From positions 119,079,520 through 119,143,519 of the forward strand of contig OY821521.1 of assembly GCA_963682025.1 (NCBI GenBank): a DNA stretch of 64,000 nt, given 5' to 3'. Both the position numbers and the translations under genes were made by a program. Positions within the stretch are counted from its first letter, which is position 1, and the number at the start of each line of letters is the position of its first letter. Below are positions 1-9,299 of this stretch, piece after piece. Below the pieces are notes generated by a model. It made no database searches and was not told where the DNA came from. It saw only the letters and a list, made by a program, of their open reading frames with translations. This DNA comes from Cordilura impudica. Lineage: Eukaryota > Arthropoda > Insecta > Diptera > Scathophagidae.

Positions 1-2094
1 ATCCTAATATGTCTATTTCTTCTATTACAGGTTCCGACTCATCCACTGCCCTTGATAACATATCGGCAACTACATTCTCTGAACCTTTTCTGTGTTCAAT
101 ATTAAAATTATATGCTTGGAGTTGTAGAGACCAGCGCGCCAAACGGCCGCTTAAATCTTTCAGGCTAATAAGCCATTTCAAACTGGCATGATCTGTAATA
201 ATCGTAAATTCCATCAGCTCAATATATGGGCGGAATCTTTTGACCGCCAGTACTGCCGCTAAACACTCCTTCTCCGTTACGGTGTAGTTTAGTTGCGCAC
301 CATTTAACTTCTGAGAGTAGAAAGCAACGGGCCTGTCGTTATTTTCTTCATCTTTCTGGAACAATACTGCACCAACACCAATATGTGAGGCGTCACATTG
401 CACAAAAAACGGTCGTTTAAAATCCGGATGTACTAATACAGGTGCTGTTGTCAGTGCCCTTTTTAATTCGAAAAATGCTTGGAGTGCTGCATCTGTCATG
501 CAAAATTTTATACCTTTTTTCAAAGTGTCACTTAAGGGAGTCGATATACTGGCAAAGTCTTTGATAAAACGCCGATACCAGCCGGCAGTACCCAAGAAAC
601 TACGGACTTGTCTCGGCGTCTTTGGTATGGGTATATTATCAATGGCTTCGACCTTTCCCGAATCAGTCCGAAGAGTACCTCCTCCTATCACAAAACCAAG
701 GTAGTTTAATTCCTTAAAACAAAATATACTTTTATTCATCCCTATTGTTAAATTTGGTTTACTCAAACAGGTAGCCACTTCTTTCAACAAAAACATATGG
801 TAATCAAAATCTTTGGATATAATCAGTAGGTCGTCCAAGTAAATAAATACGTTGTTTTTCAACTTCTGTGGGATGACTTTATCCATAAGTCTACACAGTC
901 GTTGGGCCGCATTACAGAGACCAAAAGGCATTACTGTATATTGGTAATGAGGCCTACCTGGAATTGTGAATGCCGTTAGTTCTCTACACTTCGGTTCCAA
1001 CTCTATCTGCCAGAACGCATATTTAAGGTCTACACTACTAATGAATATGGTTTCATCTATCCTACTCAAAATACCTTCAATATTCTGGATCGGATACGCA
1101 TCTTTAATTGTTAAATCATTAAGTTTTCTGGCATCAAGACAAAGTCTATTCTTTCCGGGTCTAGATACTAACGTGACCCTATTATTTCAGGGGCTTTCAC
1201 TTTCTTCAATTACTCCGAGTTTCAACATATTGTCTATCTCTTCATATAATAGATCCGGAACTTTCTGAGATACTGGGTAATGTCGATCTTTAAATGGTAC
1301 TGCACCCGAAATTAATTGGATATGATGTTTTTCCAAGGGAGTCTTTCCTAGGCCTTCTCTTTCGAATGTCTTAAACATATTTTTAATCTCTTGTAGTTTT
1401 TGTTCTTGCTGCTGAGTTAAAATATGCTGCTCTATGTTTTGTTTAGTGGCGCTTTTCATTTCTCGCGTTATCTTTTCTACATCTATTTCATTAACATCCA
1501 AAATTTCAGGTGCTAATTCAAATGACCTCCAAAAATCAATACCCAAGTAGGCAATCTGTTCCAGTGAAGGACACAAGTAAAATTGGATCTCTTTTTCTAA
1601 GTCACGGTATTTAACTAAAACTTTTATTTTGCCATTAACCTTATGTGCTCTACCAGCAGCTGTCCTTACATTCGAAATATATCTATCTGCTTTGACGCCT
1701 ATTTCTTCCAGTAACTCATAACAACCCTTACCTAATAAACTCACTGACGCGCCAGTATCTAATAATCCCTTTATTTTTTATCTTTCAGAATAATCTCTGC
1801 GAACACTCTGGGATCTCCATTATCAACGGCTTCAACAGATGAATTAATAGATTCTCTTAAAGCTCTTCTTTCATCAAAACGTTTTCTTGCCTTAAGAAAC
1901 TTTCCCGATGGGGGCTTAGGAGCCTTGGAATCATCTTGCCCAAAAATACGTTTTCTAACTTCTATGTAATTTCTTAATCTTTCCTCATAAGTTTTGTGAA
2001 CTAATGGTTGACGTTTTAAATAGGGTAAAGTGTGTATTTTATCATTTTGTTTTATAATTCTAACGTTATTAATTTCTTTCAGTGCTTCAGTCAT
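1..2094 (-). pseudogene. pol: Ty3/gypsy pol fragment, copy 1 (protease, RT, RNase H)
   Basis: The ATG is at 2,094, 5 bases past the gag stop. An N-terminal stretch of 107 codons ends at TAA 1,773-1,771. The aspartic protease motif DTGAS lies in another frame at 1,759-1,745, so the reading frame breaks in the A-run at about 1,774-1,779. The RT N-terminus follows, and is closed by TGA at 1,189-1,187. That stop falls directly after SP, where this family usually has tryptophan, so a TGG to TGA transition is likely. The rest of the RT (active-site YLDD, FGLCNA) and the RNase H start are open to the window edge. The same three features occur in copy 2. The function would be proteolytic processing and reverse transcription in virus-like particles. 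Confidence 0.85.
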
Positions 2095-2099
2095 AGTCC

Positions 2100-3858
2100 C
2101 TACACTCCGGGTGTTGTTGCGGACGTCTGTGTGGAGCGTGATTCGCCCGCTTTCATCATGCTCCGACGTTGGTTTTCCGGCCTACAGTTTGGACACTTCG
2201 GAGTAACCGTTCGTTCTAACCCGCATTTGAAACAGAATATGTTTCGCACGGTTGACTCACATTCCATATATGTGTGCCCGGAAAGTTTACAGTTCCAACA
2301 CTTGACCTCCCTTTTTTCCCGAAAAGCAACTGCATCGACAGCCTATAGATTAGCGTCGTAATCACCCTCTTGTATATTGACATTGTAATTTTCATTAAAA
2401 ACTTCATTAACATGTTGACGGTTTGGGAATCGCATATTTTGTGGCGGTGGGACTGGCCTGACATCCCGTTTAGGAAATCTTATTTCTATTTCCTTACACT
2501 CTTCCCTCAACAGCTCCAGACGATATATTGTGATAGGATAAATCATTTTTGCCAGATTCTCCTTAATATTTCTCTTCATAATCTTAATCATTTCATAATC
2601 TGGAATCTGTGTTCTTAATCTTGACCGCAATGTCAACATGGTATGGAAATACGAATCAATTGATTCGCCTAAATTTTGTTTCCTTTCAACCAATTCTCTC
2701 ATGGCCTCAAAATCGCTACGGGTAGATTGGTATTGTTTTAGAAGACTAAACCGCAAAGTGGGCCAATCTAACGTTTTATTTCTATACTCGCCCTCTATTC
2801 CGGCAATATTCTGAACCGCTGTAGTATTGTCAAAGTTCTGCACAAATAACCAATACCAGTCTTTCGGGTGTCCCTTCAAGAAAACATGAAAATCTCTTAA
2901 TACCTCCTTCCAAGGAATTCCATAATGAGCTTGTAGATATTCTATACGGAATATAAAATCTTCTATAGTAGGAGTACGGCTAACTCCATCAAAAATTAAG
3001 TTCCACTTATCAATTCGAATATTTCCCTGTACTGGTTCCACGTACCTATTATTAACTTGATTTGAAAAAATGGACCAGTGGTTAAAATATCAGAAAAGCA
3101 CCGAGCTTCATCCGCAGACTGTTGGTTGTGACCATTGTTACTGGGTGGAACCTGGTGAGACCTATTCTGAGGATATGGCTGACCGTTATCATTCGATAGA
3201 ATTTGTTGTCGGTAAATATTATGCGGAAATAAGTTATCTGCCTCTCCCACATTCGCCCCATTCCTACTAACACTATTTTGTCTCGACCTACTGCTAACAG
3301 AATCAGTTTCTACTGGGTACTCATTTGCACTGTTAGATTTTTTTATTGGTTTTATAACCTCGTTTATGTCCTTCATGAGAACTTTAAAACCTTCCTGCAT
3401 AGTGGACAAAACAAGCTTTGACATTTCTACTCTCAAATTTTCGCTGGCTTTCTTCATAGCATCGTTGACAGCTGATTCGATTTCTCGTTGACCTTCTTTA
3501 CTCTGACCTGTTTCTCTATTTTCAGTCATATCAATTAACGGTGCCCTCTCAATATTCACCAGCGGTGGATTCGCTGACCTTCCTGCGTGTGGAACTAGAT
3601 CTCCTAGTTGATCAATCGGGTAAGTATTTTCCCTTACATTATTCTTTGAAATTGTTCCAGATATGTCTCTAATATTTGGGTTATTATAAATTGATGCTCT
3701 TCTAGGTGTTTGTTCTACCTCAACTGACCTCTCCCTGTCAAACTCTAAACTTCTTTGTGACCTAAGCCTGATATGTTCGTTGTAGGTGAGTGTTGAACTA
3801 CTGACGAGCGACCAACAAAAATGTGTGCACCAGCTTGTTCCTCTGGATTTAGCGACAT
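2100..3858 (-). pseudogene. gag: Ty3/gypsy gag, copy 1 (broken)
   Basis: The likely start is ATG at 3,858 (MSLNPEEQAG), the first ATG after the leader. The frame shifts near 3,785, then runs through a charged matrix-like region. It shifts again in a T-run near 3,066-3,071, entering the capsid region (FDGVSRTPTIEDF, then PKDWYWLF). An in-frame TAG at 2,345-2,343 separates the capsid from the nucleocapsid. The nucleocapsid has one canonical CX2CX4HX4C knuckle (CWNCKLSGHTYMEC) and a second one lacking the histidine. The gag stop is TAG 2,102-2,100, just before the pol ATG in another frame. Gag would form the particle core. Several breaks fall in homopolymers, so sequencing error is possible, but the other copy shows them too. 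Confidence 0.8.
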
Positions 3859-4476
3859 TTTGAATTATAAAAATGAGTGGTTTTCAAAAAAAACGTAAAA
3901 TAATAATACAAAAATATATATATAATGAGATTTAAAAGTACTATATTAATAATTTAAAATAAAGTCTTTAATACAATTACACAATTTTCTCAATACAACA
4001 AATTTGGTGTGTTAACATGTACTTATATCTAGGTGACCATTAATACTACGGATAAATATTATCCTTATGCTAGTTTCCTATAAAATCTATTTCACAGCTA
4101 TTTATTGCACAAAAAAAAAATTTAAAAATGTCAAAAAAAAAAAACAAAAACCCACCCTTCTAACCTATATTGCATTACTCCCTTGTAAAAAAAATACAAA
4201 AAAAAACAGTGCTACAAAAGCTCTATTGTTGGCATTGGCCACTGTTTTCTATATAAAATAAAGGTCTTAATTTTATTTCCTATTGAAGCTAAAAAATTAG
4301 TAAGGTACTAAAAAACGGACGGACATTTAAACACAAAAACCACTTTGAACATCTATTTGCTAATCTTCCCATGAACGTCATGCAATTGTTCTATTATCGT
4401 TAATGAACAAGTCACTTAAAACATGAAAGATACTTAGGAAGACCATCAAAAGATTTAATACTTTTTTTTTTTTTTT
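3859..4476 (-). other. Leader (5' UTR) of gypsy copy 1, non-coding
   Basis: This AT-rich stretch between the inner primer-site copy and gag has no sustained ORF on either strand; a short plus-strand ORF at 4,067-4,261 is a low-complexity shadow. It holds one of three diverged units related to CATGCTATTGGC...CAAGCCACT. That unit is at about 4,375-4,420; the other two lie near 4,648 and 4,818, in the interval between the two primer-site copies. Confidence 0.6.
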
Positions 4477-4488
4477 CATTGGGCGCCA
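4477..4488 (-). promoter_or_regulatory. Inner primer-binding-site-like copy, gypsy copy 1
   Basis: On the minus strand this reads TGGCGCCCAATG, preceded by the same GGGACATGCAACAATA that precedes the outer site 411 bp upstream. The first ten bases match a tRNA-Lys 3'-end complement as used by several insect Ty3/gypsy elements. Which of the two sites primes synthesis cannot be told from sequence; the outer one has the longer match (TGGCGCCCAACG). Confidence 0.55.
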
Positions 4489-4887
4489 TATTGTTGCATG
4501 TCCCTACGGACCTTCATCCTAAACTATTTAATCTACTACTGCATGGGTAAGTATATAAACTAATATCACAGACACGACAACAAAAAAAAATGCAAAAAAA
4601 AACTTTGATAAATTAATAAGATATCATACTTCTTAAGTTTCACTGTAGTCATGCTATTGGCCTATTACTTTTTGATAATGGTCAAGCCACTATACACTGA
4701 AATTTCAGAAGAAAGTTTATCTTTTAGATATTATTTACAAAAAATGATCTTTCGGGGGACATCCACTTGAAGTTGCTTTTCAAATCTCATGACTTTCATG
4801 CTATTGGCTTAAACTATGACCAAGCCACTAGTTATCACGAAACAAAAACAATTTCACTTTTTTGGGATTCCTTATATTAACTTTTAT

Positions 4888-4899
4888 CGTTGGGCGCCA
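4888..4899 (-). promoter_or_regulatory. Outer primer-binding site, gypsy copy 1
   Basis: The minus-strand sequence TGGCGCCCAACG lies right after CATGCAACAATA, the putative end of the LTR. The match to a tRNA-Lys primer complement is the reason for the call. The interval from here to the inner copy (4,489-4,887) has no coding potential. Confidence 0.7.
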
Positions 4900-5681
4900 T
4901 ATTGTTGCATGTCCCTTTTCACACGTCCCGGAAGTGAAGTTTTGGCCGACTAGCTCACCGACGATATGGGGGGTACGACCAATCACTAACGGCAAAGGAC
5001 CGAACAATAACATTTATAAAATACAAAACAAAAAAAAAATAAATACATTAACCACGAACTTACATTTATACCTAACAAAAAAACTAACCATCAAAAAAAC
5101 TTTCACTACCAACCGGACGGGCAAACCTGACCCGGACAATAAATAGCACACAGATTTTAATAAAGGACAAAAGATCTGATTAGTCCCCCTAGCTGCCCGC
5201 CCTACCTGGTAATCGCTACATAAAATTCAGACGATTACCCCACATTCAAAAACTGGTCACCTTACAGATACTTACGTTAACACACCATTATGAAAATTTA
5301 GCCGGACATCATCTCCCTTGATGTTCAGCCAAATAAAAAAATTTTAATTATATAATATACAATTAACATTTAATATAAACAATTATTGTTACAAATAAAC
5401 TGTTTTTATATCCTATGCTAAACAAAAAAAACTTGTATAATGTAAAAAAAAATATTACCTTAAATGCTACCCGAATATGTATGTATATGAACATTAACAG
5501 ATCATTTGAATAAATTTAACAATGTTTTTTTTTTAATTACTAATTAGTCTTATTGCCTTATGAAATTTCAACTTCTATATATATATGTATCCTTATTAAT
5601 TTTTTTTTTTTTTTTTACTTTTTACTTTCTTTTATAGGGTTCAAATCTTTTCCTATTTTTTTTTTTCTCTGAATTTCAGAA

Positions 5682-5745
5682 TGTTAACGGAAATCTACAC
5701 TAACTTATTCCTAAAGGAGCTCCCTGAGGATAGTTCTATCGGTTA
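5682..5745 (+). other. Antisense exon-like open segment in the LTR
   Basis: A T-rich tract ending TTTCAG precedes an open segment beginning ATG TTA ACG (MLTEIYTNLFLKEL...). It reaches a weak donor-like GTTAAT, and is followed about 120 bp later by another acceptor-like tract (CTTTTTAG near 5,863). Joining the two keeps the frame open for about 14 more codons. Copy 2 retains the segment with an ATG to ATC change, so the start itself is not conserved. It may be chance in T-rich sequence. Confidence 0.2.
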
Positions 5746-6340
5746 ATACACCTATCTATTATTTTACACACCGACCCGACAAAGATGTGCACCTTATGCG
5801 TATGTAATTTATTTTATTCTTTCCTTTCTTTATATATATATATCAGTTTTCCTTTTCTTTTTAGAATATTACTCTTTCAAGGCGCTGGATTTACAATTAT
5901 ACATATAGAAATTATACCACTAATACTACAAAAAGAAATACTATTAAGCTAGCTTAATCTACCTAATTATGACAATATTTTAACATCCCTTAATATCTTC
6001 TGCTTTAAATTTTAATACAACCTTTTTTTTTTTTTTTTTAAACACAGTTTTTGGTACAAGCTATATTTACACAAACATTTTTATATTTAATTTCATTTTC
6101 AAGGTACGTGTGAATGTATTAAACAACAAAACAATAAACCAGTGAAAACACCTTTATCAACTTAACAGGATTTATTTTCTTCCTTGGCTTCAGTTCTAAT
6201 ATCAAAATCAATGACAAGCTTTATATTTATATTGAACACCTGTGTCACTTTGATTTGAAAGGCTCGTTTGTTCGCCCAAAAATAAAATTATATAGAAGAC
6301 TTATCATACCTGGCTACGCCATGGACCTTTTACTTTTCAG

Positions 6341-6610
6341 ATTTTTAGAGATGACGCAGGAATTATATCAGTTGACCGCTCACTTTTGCAGCTGCCGTCC
6401 TTTGCAATCATCAAACGAGGACGAAATCGCCTAGGTCCTTCTCAACTAACCTTCCAAAAGTTGTTAGCTATTCTCGTTCTCACCCTCTGCTCCAAACGAA
6501 AATTTTTCCTACTAGTAGGAGTTGATGGTGTAGCCAGGCCTATATTTATATATTTATTATTTATAATTCACTGCTATCACTTTCTTTCTCAAAAAAAAAA
6601 AATCTTTTAA
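6341..6610 (+). other. Antisense open reading segment inside the LTR
   Basis: After CTTTTCAG the plus strand stays open for about 88 codons, containing DDAGIISVDRSLLQLP and a later hydrophobic stretch. The first internal start for a plain ORF is at 6,386. The corresponding segment in copy 2 (16,867-17,130) is also open. Of four substitutions I noted between the copies, two are synonymous and two are not. I do not recognise the product. It is antisense to the retrotransposon transcript. Confidence 0.25.
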
Positions 6611-7823
6611 ACTTACTTTATAATTAATCTTAAAACACTCATATAAATAATTATTTTGTATGACCTTTTTGTTTCAGATTCGACTTAATACTGTCCTTTC
6701 TTTCGCTACAAAAATGTTTTCAACTATCCTAATTATTCCCAAATTTTCCACAATTCCAACGGTCTATTTATTTCCACGTCATCTTTAAATCTATATACCT
6801 GGCAAAAGTCCCGCCAAAACTCCATCTTTTTCAATTCCATATTACACTACATAGTGCTATTACTCCGCCAAAAACTCCGTCTTTTTCAATTCCATAACAA
6901 TATAAATATTTGGTAAAAATTCTTCCTTTCCTATACTTTCCACATTTAAATATACTTATCCGACCTTTCTTTGATCATTCCCCCACTTTATCTCCTCCTA
7001 CCTACCAAATAACCGTCACAATCCATCCTTCACTCTACCGGGCGACCATACGATTTCATAGGGTTATATTTTCCATTCACAAATTTTACTTTTCAAAAAT
7101 CAATTTTCCTATTTAAATATTTGCAATTTTGAATGGAAAATCCAACGCTGCGTTTTTTTTTTTTTTTTACAAATAATTTTGGAGTTGCCAATTCGATAGT
7201 AACTTTTTTTTTACCACCAATCACTACCACTTTGACACATATAATAAACCTACAAATAAAATCAACAGACGTAAACAACACATACAGATGGTAAGTAGAT
7301 ATCTGCTCTTTTTTTCTATATTATTTAATTAATAACTTTCTATTTTCAGATTCTCAACCAAGGACTGTTGCTGGAGTTGGGTAAGGACAATGTATCGTTC
7401 CACTTATTCTGTGTACTTACTAATATATTCATTCTTCATTTCTTTTCAGATCACCAATAAAGTGAGTCTGGGGAGAACTGCGGTTTTGGGCTCTGCCGCG
7501 TAATGTAGGTTCGCCCAATTAACAATAGTCGAACCCGGGACTCAGGTTGGAGTTGGTTACTCCACTGGCCGCAAACCTCTCCCTTAATAAAAGGAAAAAA
7601 TTTTAAAGTGGCAGGGAATTGAGACCGGAGTCTTGCCCGCTCCCATAATCTGGTCTCTCCCTATTAAAACGGGACCCGGAGGTTTTAAAGTCCGATCCTT
7701 GGACTAGCAACCTTCCTCCCAACGACTCTTTCTAAAGGCTCCGGCACGCAAAATTTTTTTCCGTCATTGACTTAGAAAAATATTGCGTGTCTACCCCACC
7801 TGCAATAACAACTAGAATAATGA

Positions 7824-7845
7824 TTTTTTTTCTTCTTCATCTCTA
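7824..7845 (-). promoter_or_regulatory. Polypurine tract preceding the shared LTR
   Basis: The minus-strand sequence AGAGATGAAGAAG followed by a run of A is a purine-only tract (one T) at the boundary where near-identity with copy 2 drops. Such tracts prime plus-strand DNA synthesis in LTR elements. The LTR would start immediately after it; it does not start with a canonical TG, so the boundary is approximate. Confidence 0.5.
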
Positions 7846-8115
7846 AATGGTCCATCCGCTACAAAGCTTACGATTTTCGACGCTTGATGGCAGAAAAGTG
7901 AAAGAGCGGTTTGACTCAAAAGCCCAACGTAGGCAAACGCCCACACCCTGAGATAAGATTCTCATGCTCACCGACATCCCTAGCCGGGCAATTACTTATA
8001 TCTACCATTTTGACGCAAAATACTATTGAGTGAGTATAAACTTATCTGTACAGAATTAATATTGTGCTAAAAAAAAAACTCATATATTAAAATTAAAAAT
8101 TATTATGCTTTTTAG

Positions 8116-8190
8116 AAAATTAGCGACGAAGTACAAAGTGCTGACGATGCAGCCTCCTTCATATCGCTACTGGCGTCTTCCATCTTCCCG
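8116..8190 (+). other. Antisense exon-like segment
   Basis: The segment is flanked by CTTTTTAG and by GTGAGTAAA, 75 bp long and open in more than one frame. In one frame it is in phase with the 8,325-8,529 segment (ending RYWRLPSS) and with an upstream open stretch ending at donor GTGAGTAT (8,030). In another frame it is in phase with the segments at 8,784-8,877 and 9,083-9,168. Intron sizes of about 86 and 134 bp are normal for flies. I do not recognise the product. Confidence 0.25.
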
Positions 8191-8324
8191 GTGAGTAAAA
8201 AAAAAAATTACATTTATAAGTTTATTAAACCCGCGTAAATACTTTCTTAATTTTAATGTACTACAATTCCTGTGTGATATCTCACATTTACGCGACTAAA
8301 TCTACCTTCAAATCCCGTTTGCAG

Positions 8325-8529
8325 ACCAGCTACCAAGGTGTTAATATGCAAACGGGTGAAGTTAGTACAACAACTTAAACGCCCTTACTTAACAAAGCAA
8401 GGACAAAAACATTGTTTACTAAATAAACGATGTATTATCCGGAAGTTCACCCTTATGAGGTTTATCCTGGACAGTTACATCCACAGTGTGTGCCATCATC
8501 CAATTAATGGCGGATCTTGTTTGGATTAG
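8325..8529 (+). other. Antisense exon-like segment with terminal stop
   Basis: The segment follows CGTTTGCAG and stays open to TAG at 8,527-8,529. It is lysine- and arginine-rich (KRVKLVQQLKRPYLTK) and ends with a Cys/His-containing tail (VCHHPINGGSCLD). It joins in phase to 8,116-8,190. No start codon is needed if it is a downstream exon; a plain ORF would begin near 8,338. Family unknown. Confidence 0.3.
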
Positions 8530-8783
8530 TACGATTTTTGCGAAAGCAAAATAAACTTATCTTTTTCACATATTATTTAAAATATTTAAACTATCTCACA
8601 CCCTAGGAACAAAAGATTTGCAATTCAAAAAAAAAATATTCATGTAACTCAAAATAACAACAAAAACCACAACAATTGTATCCCACCAGCAACAGGAATA
8701 ATTATAAACGTAGACACTTTACATGTGTTCAGTCAGGCAAGTGATTTTGCCATATTTCTATTTGCTAATACCACTTCTTCTAG

Positions 8784-9168
8784 ATTACTAATACAGTCAA
8801 AGTACAGGAGCAGAAGAGAAAAGAGTGCATGCAAATAATGGCGGCTATCTCGATTAAATCTGACAATTCGTGGATGGGTAAGTTCATAAATCAGTTTTCA
8901 TAATCACGATGTAATTTAATATATATAATCCAATAATAACACTCTTACCGGACAGGCACAAGAATGCATGCATAAAAAAAATTGACAACTTGGATTTTAC
9001 GGATTCTAGTGCCGGGAAGTATTTCCTTCAACCTTTCAAACAAAAATCGGTACTTTGTTAAGATTTTTGTATTTCTTTTCAGGTACTGGCAGTAATTCTA
9101 AATCACAAACTAAAATATATCACAGGCTTGATTGGAGTAAATGGGACTTTCCACGAGACAACACTTAA
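8784..9168 (+). other. Pair of antisense exon-like segments (8,784-8,877 and 9,083-9,168)
   Basis: The first lies between ACTTCTTCTAG and donor GTAAGTTC and is open in its first frame (VQEQKRKECMQIMAAIS). The second follows ATTTCTTTTCAG and continues the same phase to a TAA at 9,166-9,168 (KIYHRLDWSKWDFP). The phase match supports, but does not prove, a spliced antisense transcript. Family unknown. Confidence 0.25.
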
Positions 9169-9299
9169 AATCAATAATTGCAATAATAATAGTGTAAAAA
9201 GGGACTGCACGAACGAACAACAAAAAAAAAATATAAAAACGAACAAAATATTGCACTTCAATTTTGTCATCGCATGATCCTTAAAACTACTATCACAGC

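Larger units (their letters stand above)
4900..7823 (-). repeat. Long LTR shared between gypsy copy 2 (3') and copy 1 (5')
   Basis: It is bounded on one side by the primer site and on the other by a purine tract (7,844-7,824 on the minus strand). A nearly identical block lies at 15,424-18,350. About 2.9 kb is long for a Ty3/gypsy LTR, but Ulysses of Drosophila virilis is known for ~2.1 kb LTRs. The exact terminal dinucleotides are not resolved. The start-proximal part (about 7,460-7,800) is markedly more GC-rich than the rest. The plus strand contains exon-like open segments, for example 6,341-6,610, described separately. Confidence 0.65.
1..7845 (-). mobile_element. Ty3/gypsy retrotransposon, copy 1 (truncated by window edge)
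   Basis: Read on the minus strand this is a 5' LTR (about 7,823 to 4,900), a tRNA-Lys-like primer site, a long leader, gag (3,858 to 2,100) and the first part of pol, which runs off the window at position 1. From 1 to about 7,836 it matches 10,526 to about 18,361 base for base except for scattered substitutions and homopolymer indels, so the repeat unit is 10,525 bp. The gag layout, long LTRs and primer site suggest the Osvaldo/Ulysses lineage of Ty3/gypsy; this is inference from motif recognition. All coding regions carry the same lesions as copy 2, so neither copy looks autonomous as sequenced. Confidence 0.85.
7846..9299 (-). other. Region between pol and 3' LTR of gypsy copy 2, no sense ORF
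   Basis: In sense orientation no ORF of useful length is present, so there is no recognisable env. The plus (antisense) strand holds a conserved-looking ATG at 7,847 and alternating strong acceptor and donor motifs around short open segments, annotated separately. The equivalent region of copy 1 would lie outside the window, so no second copy is available for comparison. Confidence 0.55.

Noticed and set aside
4067..4261. Short plus-strand ORF, lysine-rich
   Set aside because: Lies in homopolymer-rich leader; the frame is lost in copy 2 by A-run length changes.
7290..7462. Mini-ORF spliced from ATG at GTAAGT through 7,351-7,381 to a stop in CACCAATAAAG
   Set aside because: Only about 14 codons and needs two introns; too short to support, although splice-like motifs are present in both LTRs.
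7460..7760. GC-rich block in the LTR with GGTTCG-like words, considered as tRNA or SINE
   Set aside because: No cloverleaf or A/B box pair could be built; it is simply the conserved GC-rich part of the LTR in both copies.
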